Assembly (NCBI GenBank): GCA_020355945.1
Contig: CP070627.1
Location: 8,685,106-8,693,955, forward strand
From: Candidatus Aminicenantota bacterium
GTDB taxonomy: Bacteria; Acidobacteriota; Aminicenantia; UBA2199
DNA: 8,850 nucleotides
Direction: 5' to 3'
The notes below the pieces were generated by a model. It was not told where the DNA came from. It was given only the letters and a program-made list of their open reading frames with translations, and did not search any database. This document shows, piece after piece, positions 5,287 through 8,850 of the stretch. The position numbers and the translations under genes are program-made. How positions within the stretch are numbered: position 1 is the stretch's first letter; each line of letters opens with the position of its first letter.

Positions 5287-6111
5287 ATGGGTTATGATAC
5301 AGCACAAAAAGCGTTTTCTGCAGATTCGTACGATACACCCGAAGATACCCGCCGTTATCCGGGGGACAGGATTTTATTTAATTCCCGCTGGTGGCTTTAC
5401 CTTCGGTTTGCCTCTGCGGTGATCAAAAGCTACCGGCTGGCCATAAAAGGAAAGTATGATGATGAAGCGTTGATAAAAAGTTCTTTTCGGGTATTTCAAC
5501 ATATCGAGGGCTGCGGCGGCCGCTTTCATATCAGGGGACTGGATAACCTGAGAAAAACCAAAGAACCTTTAGTCATTGTAAGCAACCACATGAGTACCAT
5601 GGAGGGTATTATTTTCCCCTGTATTATTTCGCCTTTTCGTGCCGTTACCTATGTGGTCAAAGAGAGCCTGGTGACCGGACGTTTTTTCGCCTACATGGTG
5701 CGAACGCAAAAGCCAATCGTGGTAAGCCGCACCAATCCCCGGGAGGATTTTCGCCTGGTTATGGAAGAGGGACAGCAAGCTTTAGAAAACGGACTATCCC
5801 TGGTTATCTTTCCTCAAGCCACCCGCTCCCTTGAATTTAATCCTGAAAAATTTAATACCCTGGGAGTTAAACTTGCCAGGAACACGGGCGTAAAGATATT
5901 ACCACTGGCCATCAAAACCGATTTTTGGGGCCATAGTAAGATCATTAAAGGCTTTGGCCCCTTAGATCGGAAAAAACCGATTTATATGACCTTTGGGGAA
6001 CCTATAACCATTAAAGGTAATGGGAAAGAGGAACACCAACAGATTATCCGCTTTATCGGTTCCCACCTGGAAAAATGGCAGCAGCCGGCAAATCCCCAGG
6101 TCACTGACTGA
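5287..6111 (+). CDS. PlsC-like 1-acyl-sn-glycerol-3-phosphate acyltransferase family protein
   Basis: This belongs to the lysophospholipid/glycerol-phosphate acyltransferase family, which transfers an acyl chain to lysophosphatidate or related acceptors at the inner membrane. From the ATG at 5287 (274 aa), motif I is NHMSTME (100-106), with Glu where HX4D is usual. A middle block contains GRFFAYMVRTQKPIVVSR (131-148), motif III is FPQATRS (175-181) in place of FPEGTRS, and motif IV is LPLAIK (205-210). The length fits the family. There is no clear multi-span membrane region, only moderately hydrophobic patches near 36-50 and 94-114. The ATG at 5230 would extend the frame by 19 residues, but that stretch is the promoter itself and has no ribosome binding site, so I reject it. 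The changed motifs suggest a divergent subfamily, perhaps with another acceptor. The acyltransferase fold call is confident; the exact substrate is not. Confidence 0.9.
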   Translation: MGYDTAQKAFSADSYDTPEDTRRYPGDRILFNSRWWLYLRFASAVIKSYRLAIKGKYDDEALIKSSFRVFQHIEGCGGRFHIRGLDNLRKTKEPLVIVSNHMSTMEGIIFPCIISPFRAVTYVVKESLVTGRFFAYMVRTQKPIVVSRTNPREDFRLVMEEGQQALENGLSLVIFPQATRSLEFNPEKFNTLGVKLARNTGVKILPLAIKTDFWGHSKIIKGFGPLDRKKPIYMTFGEPITIKGNGKEEHQQIIRFIGSHLEKWQQPANPQVTD

Positions 6112-6209
6112 AAATTTTGAAAAGGGGAAAGAGCGAATCTCAAAATTCCAAAACTTCCGGTAATGTATTTTCGTAAAATGTATAATGCATTATCTTAAAA
6201 GTTTATTTG

Positions 6210-6238
6210 TTGAAAAAATTGTGATATGATTTTAATAT
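6210..6238 (+). promoter_or_regulatory. Candidate promoter for the Prc gene
   Basis: TTGAAA (6210-6215), a 17-bp spacer and TAATAT (6233-6238) predict a start near 6245. A ribosome binding site AAGGAGG (6261-6267) follows. A 12-bp palindrome ATAATGCATTAT (6182-6193) lies just upstream and a related GTAATGCATAA (6252-6262) lies in the leader. Confidence 0.5.
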
Positions 6239-6271
6239 ATGTATATAACCAGTAATGCATAAGGAGGAAAT

Positions 6272-8476
6272 GTGAAACAAAAAATAATTGTGCTGCTGAG
6301 CCTAATAGCGGCGATAGCGTTGGTAATAGAAGTGGTGTCTCTTCCTGGCGGTGGATATGCATATGCAGAAAAGGAAGTTGAGATTCCTAAAGAGAGATTG
6401 ATATCCCAGATCATTCATACCGGTTTGGAGAGGTGGCATTATAGTGGAAAGAAGATCGATGATGATTTTTCTCAGAAAGCATTTCCTGAATTCCTGGAAT
6501 TCCTGGACGCCAGTAAGCGATTTTTATTGCAAAGTGATATTGAGACGCTTCGGAAATATGGGGATAAGATTGACGATCAATTGGAGAGCGGGAGTACTGA
6601 GATGATGAAATTGGCCACAGGACTCCTGGAACAGCGTATTCGCCAGGTGATGGGTTTTTACGAGGAACTCCTGGCAAAGCCTTTTGATTTTACTAAAGAC
6701 GAATACCTGGAATTGGACCCGGATAAGCTTGATTATTGTCTCAATCTTGAAGAATTGAAAGAATATTGGAGAAAAACCTTAAAATACCGGGCTTTGCTGC
6801 GTTATATTACGCTGTTAGAGGTCAATGAGACGGGTACGGCGTCTAAGGCGGATTCTCAAGGGGAAACAGGAGACAAAACCAAAAGCCAGGTGAAAAAAGC
6901 CCGGAAGAAGAGTGATAAAGAGTTGGAAGCAGAGGCGCGCCAGTCGGTGTTAAAAAGTTTCAGGAACATTTTTAACCGGCTGCTCCAGGCCAATAAAAAT
7001 GACTCCCTTTCCCGTTACTTGAATTCCCTGGTCCAGGTTTACGATCCTCACACCACCTATTTTCTCCCGGTGGATAAAGAGACCTTTGATATGCAGATGT
7101 CCGGGTCTTTCGAGGGAATTGGGGCATTATTACAGAATGAGGATGAGTATGTAAAGGTAGCTAGTATTGTTCCTGGCGGTCCTTCCTGGCGCGGTAAGCA
7201 ATTGGAGGCTGGCGATCTTATACTCAAAGTTGGCCAGGGAGATGAAGAGCCTGTGGATATTATTGGCATGCGCACAGTGGATGCGGTCAAATTAATACGG
7301 GGAAAGAAAGGCACCCTGGTTCGTTTGACAGTAAAAAAACCCGATGGCCGGATTGTAGTGATTCCTATTGTTCGGGATGTGGTGATCCTGGAGGACACCT
7401 TTGCCAGGTCCGCGATATTGCTCCATAAAGAATCGAATCGCCGGTTTGGTTATATTGAATTGCCGGGTTTTTATGACGATTTTAACCACGACGGCGGACG
7501 CAATTCCGCGGATGATGTAAAAAAAGAAATAGAAAAACTTAAAAAGAAAAAAGTGGATGGTATTATTTTGGACCTGAGAAGTAATACCGGGGGTGCCTTG
7601 CGGGATGCGGTGCGGATGTCCGGGCTATTTATTCCCCAAGGACCGATTGTCCAGGTGAAAAATAAGCAAGCTAAAATCAGGGCTCTTAAAGATCAAGACC
7701 CTAACGTCAATTATAAAGGTCACCTGGTGGTATTGGTCAATCGGCTGAGTGCTTCTGCTTCTGAAATCCTGGCAGCCGCACTCCAGGATTACAACCGGGC
7801 TGTGATTGTGGGCGGCCACCATTCTTACGGCAAAGGTACCGTACAGGCTATGATCAACCTGGATAACATTATTTCCTCTAATTATCGATCTGGACGGGAA
7901 AGATATGATTCCTTCGGTGCTTTAACCATCACCATTCAAAAATTTTACCGCATTAATGGTATGGCTATCCAATTGCGAGGGGTAACCCCGGATATTGTTT
8001 TACCCGATACCAACGACGTCCTGGAAATCGGTGAAAAACACCTGGATTATTCGCTAAAGTGGGATGTCATTCCCCCTGCTGCTTACGAAAAGTGGAATCC
8101 CAGACGCCTGGTTTCTAAAGAATTGCTGGAACGCAGCAGTGACCGGGTGCAAAAGAATACTGGTTTTCAGCAGCTCAAAAAATACATCGAAACAGTGAAG
8201 CAAATGCGGAAAATGACCTGGCAAAGCCTCCTGTTGACCGAAATGATGAAACAACAGGAAGAAATAAAAATGGAACGGAAAAAACTGGAAAAGTCACAAA
8301 AGGAATTACTCAATATTATGATTGTACCTTCCGCGGAACTGGTGAAAAAAAAGTCAGACAGACTGGACAAAATTGCCAAAGAACAGCAAACAGAATGGTT
8401 TAAAGAACTTAATAGATGCTTCCTTCTAATTTCTTCTCTTCCAGCTGATCCAGGCCGGTACGCTCATTCAGTTTAA
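6272..8476 (+). CDS. prc: Prc/Tsp-type carboxy-terminal processing protease (S41), altered C-terminus
   Basis: This periplasmic serine protease of the tail-specific family degrades or processes proteins from the C-terminus. Start: GTG at 6272, 4 nt after AAGGAGG; the ATG at 6270 is followed directly by a stop. A signal peptide covers about 1-31 (hydrophobic core IIVLLSLIAAIALVI). An N-terminal helical domain (about 35-265) contains a Lys-rich insertion (189-222). The PDZ domain is about 275-370 (GIGALL, then PGGPS, then GDLILKVG). The S41 core is about 390-580, with DLRSNTGGALRDA (434-446), SASASE (493-498; middle Ser 495 is the likely nucleophile by comparison with E. coli Prc) and YGKGTVQ with Lys521. 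The C-terminal helical region spans about 600-714. The final 19-20 residues after WFKELN read antisense through the DUF2961 gene and do not resemble the usual Prc end, so the natural tail is probably missing. Confidence 0.93.
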   Translation: MKQKIIVLLSLIAAIALVIEVVSLPGGGYAYAEKEVEIPKERLISQIIHTGLERWHYSGKKIDDDFSQKAFPEFLEFLDASKRFLLQSDIETLRKYGDKIDDQLESGSTEMMKLATGLLEQRIRQVMGFYEELLAKPFDFTKDEYLELDPDKLDYCLNLEELKEYWRKTLKYRALLRYITLLEVNETGTASKADSQGETGDKTKSQVKKARKKSDKELEAEARQSVLKSFRNIFNRLLQANKNDSLSRYLNSLVQVYDPHTTYFLPVDKETFDMQMSGSFEGIGALLQNEDEYVKVASIVPGGPSWRGKQLEAGDLILKVGQGDEEPVDIIGMRTVDAVKLIRGKKGTLVRLTVKKPDGRIVVIPIVRDVVILEDTFARSAILLHKESNRRFGYIELPGFYDDFNHDGGRNSADDVKKEIEKLKKKKVDGIILDLRSNTGGALRDAVRMSGLFIPQGPIVQVKNKQAKIRALKDQDPNVNYKGHLVVLVNRLSASASEILAAALQDYNRAVIVGGHHSYGKGTVQAMINLDNIISSNYRSGRERYDSFGALTITIQKFYRINGMAIQLRGVTPDIVLPDTNDVLEIGEKHLDYSLKWDVIPPAAYEKWNPRRLVSKELLERSSDRVQKNTGFQQLKKYIETVKQMRKMTWQSLLLTEMMKQQEEIKMERKKLEKSQKELLNIMIVPSAELVKKKSDRLDKIAKEQQTEWFKELNRCFLLISSLPADPGRYAHSV
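8409..8422. other. Junction between the Prc gene and the DUF2961 fragment
   Basis: Left of about 8413 the plus strand encodes normal Prc sequence (WFKELN). Right of about 8417 the minus strand encodes normal DUF2961 sequence and the base composition rises in GC. Both genes lose homology within the same few bases, and the two frames overlap convergently by 68 bp. This marks a recombination breakpoint or an assembly join. Confidence 0.65.
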
Positions 8477-8850
8477 GCATCCTTTGTACGTCGTTGATAG
8501 TCGACCGAGTTTGCTCCAGGTCCTTCATAGTAAAAGACTTGACCTTTGTGCCCGGATCATAAGTACGATAGTTAATCTGATAATAAAGTGCTTCACCTTT
8601 GCGCGCACCCTTATCGATGAGGACATCGGTCTCATAAGTTATCTTGCAGTGCCTGGCGTAGGGGATGGGCAGATAAAGGTTGTGCCCGCGATGCTTGTAG
8701 GGTGTCTCGGGCGAAACCCCTTCCGAAAGCGGCGCCGCGACCAGCTGACCCTTACTTATCAATTCCTCGGTGGGCCCCTCAATAACAGGCTTGGGATTCC
8801 CATCGAGATAGAAGCGCAGCGTTCCATTGCTGAACTGTCCACCGCCCGGA
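8409..8850 (-). CDS. DUF2961 (GH172-like) protein, partial: 5' end outside window, 3' end truncated
   Basis: The frame is open from the window edge (first full codon at 8849) to a TAA at 8411-8409, giving 146 visible residues. Features of DUF2961 proteins are seen: LRFYLDGNPKPVIEGP (11-26), then QLVAAPLSEGVS, then GHNLYLPIPYARHCKITYE, then YYQINYRTYDPGTKV and FTMKDLE. DUF2961 corresponds to glycoside hydrolase family GH172, whose characterised members act on fructan- or arabinan-type glycans. The substrate here cannot be told. The visible part ends soon after a helical stretch (NDVQRMLKLNERTGLDQLEE), much earlier than full-length members, and stops exactly where the Prc frame begins to be homologous on the other strand. 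The region is visibly more GC-rich than the rest of the window, with different codon use. It is therefore a fragment joined here by rearrangement or misassembly. No start is in the window. Confidence 0.85.
   Translation of the reverse strand, partial: PGGGQFSNGTLRFYLDGNPKPVIEGPTEELISKGQLVAAPLSEGVSPETPYKHRGHNLYLPIPYARHCKITYETDVLIDKGARKGEALYYQINYRTYDPGTKVKSFTMKDLEQTRSTINDVQRMLKLNERTGLDQLEEKKLEGSIY

Noticed and set aside
6113..6147. AATTTTGA/TCAAAATT inverted repeat after the acyltransferase gene as a terminator
   Set aside because: The stem is only 8 bp and AT-only apart from one pair, the loop is 19 nt and there is no T-run.
7057..7398. 113-aa minus-strand frame inside the Prc gene
   Set aside because: Antisense to the PDZ domain, whose coding strand is clearly conserved; a codon-usage shadow.

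Overview
The window looks like a moderately AT-rich bacterial chromosome segment from a Gram-negative-type (diderm) bacterium: it has a periplasmic Prc/Tsp-type protease, a PlsC-like acyltransferase, exported proteins and sigma70-like promoters. Short heptamer repeats and a CCCCTCTTGAGAG-type intergenic element resemble what I associate with uncultured lineages such as Candidatus Aminicenantes. That placement is a guess from style, not a demonstrated assignment. No rRNA, tRNA, CRISPR array or intact mobile element was found.

Layout. 1-244 is non-coding: two degenerate copies of a hairpin-rich repeat, then a strong promoter. 245-2816 is a two-gene operon with a small exported helical protein overlapping a six-TM ABC-2-type permease. 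The permease carries a C-terminal domain that aligns by eye to an ABC ATPase but has lost the canonical catalytic motifs. A long inverted repeat (2839-2909) separates it from the minus-strand genes. 2915-4331 (minus) holds a 137-aa protein of unknown function, an XRE-type HTH regulator and a possible 52-aa ORF in front of the regulator. The regulator and the 137-aa protein share a roughly 37-residue module. 4332-4721 is the divergent control region, with a minus-strand promoter, a strong plus-strand promoter and repeated TTGCATT elements. A possible 28-aa ORF and a 109-aa protein of unknown function follow. 5287-6111 encodes a PlsC-like acyltransferase whose perfect consensus promoter ends a few bases before its start codon. 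6272-8476 encodes the Prc/Tsp protease. 8409-8850 (minus) is the 3' part of a DUF2961 (GH172-like) gene that runs off the window.

How the parts relate. The permease operon is probably a membrane transport or sensing unit that needs an ATPase from elsewhere, or has lost ATP-driven activity. The XRE regulator probably controls the divergent promoter and possibly the 137-aa paralog-module gene. The acyltransferase (phospholipid synthesis) and Prc (periplasmic proteolysis) are envelope functions, each with its own promoter. At about 8411-8420 the Prc and DUF2961 genes both lose homology at the same point and the base composition changes. This indicates a rearrangement breakpoint or an assembly chimera, so linkage across that point should not be trusted.
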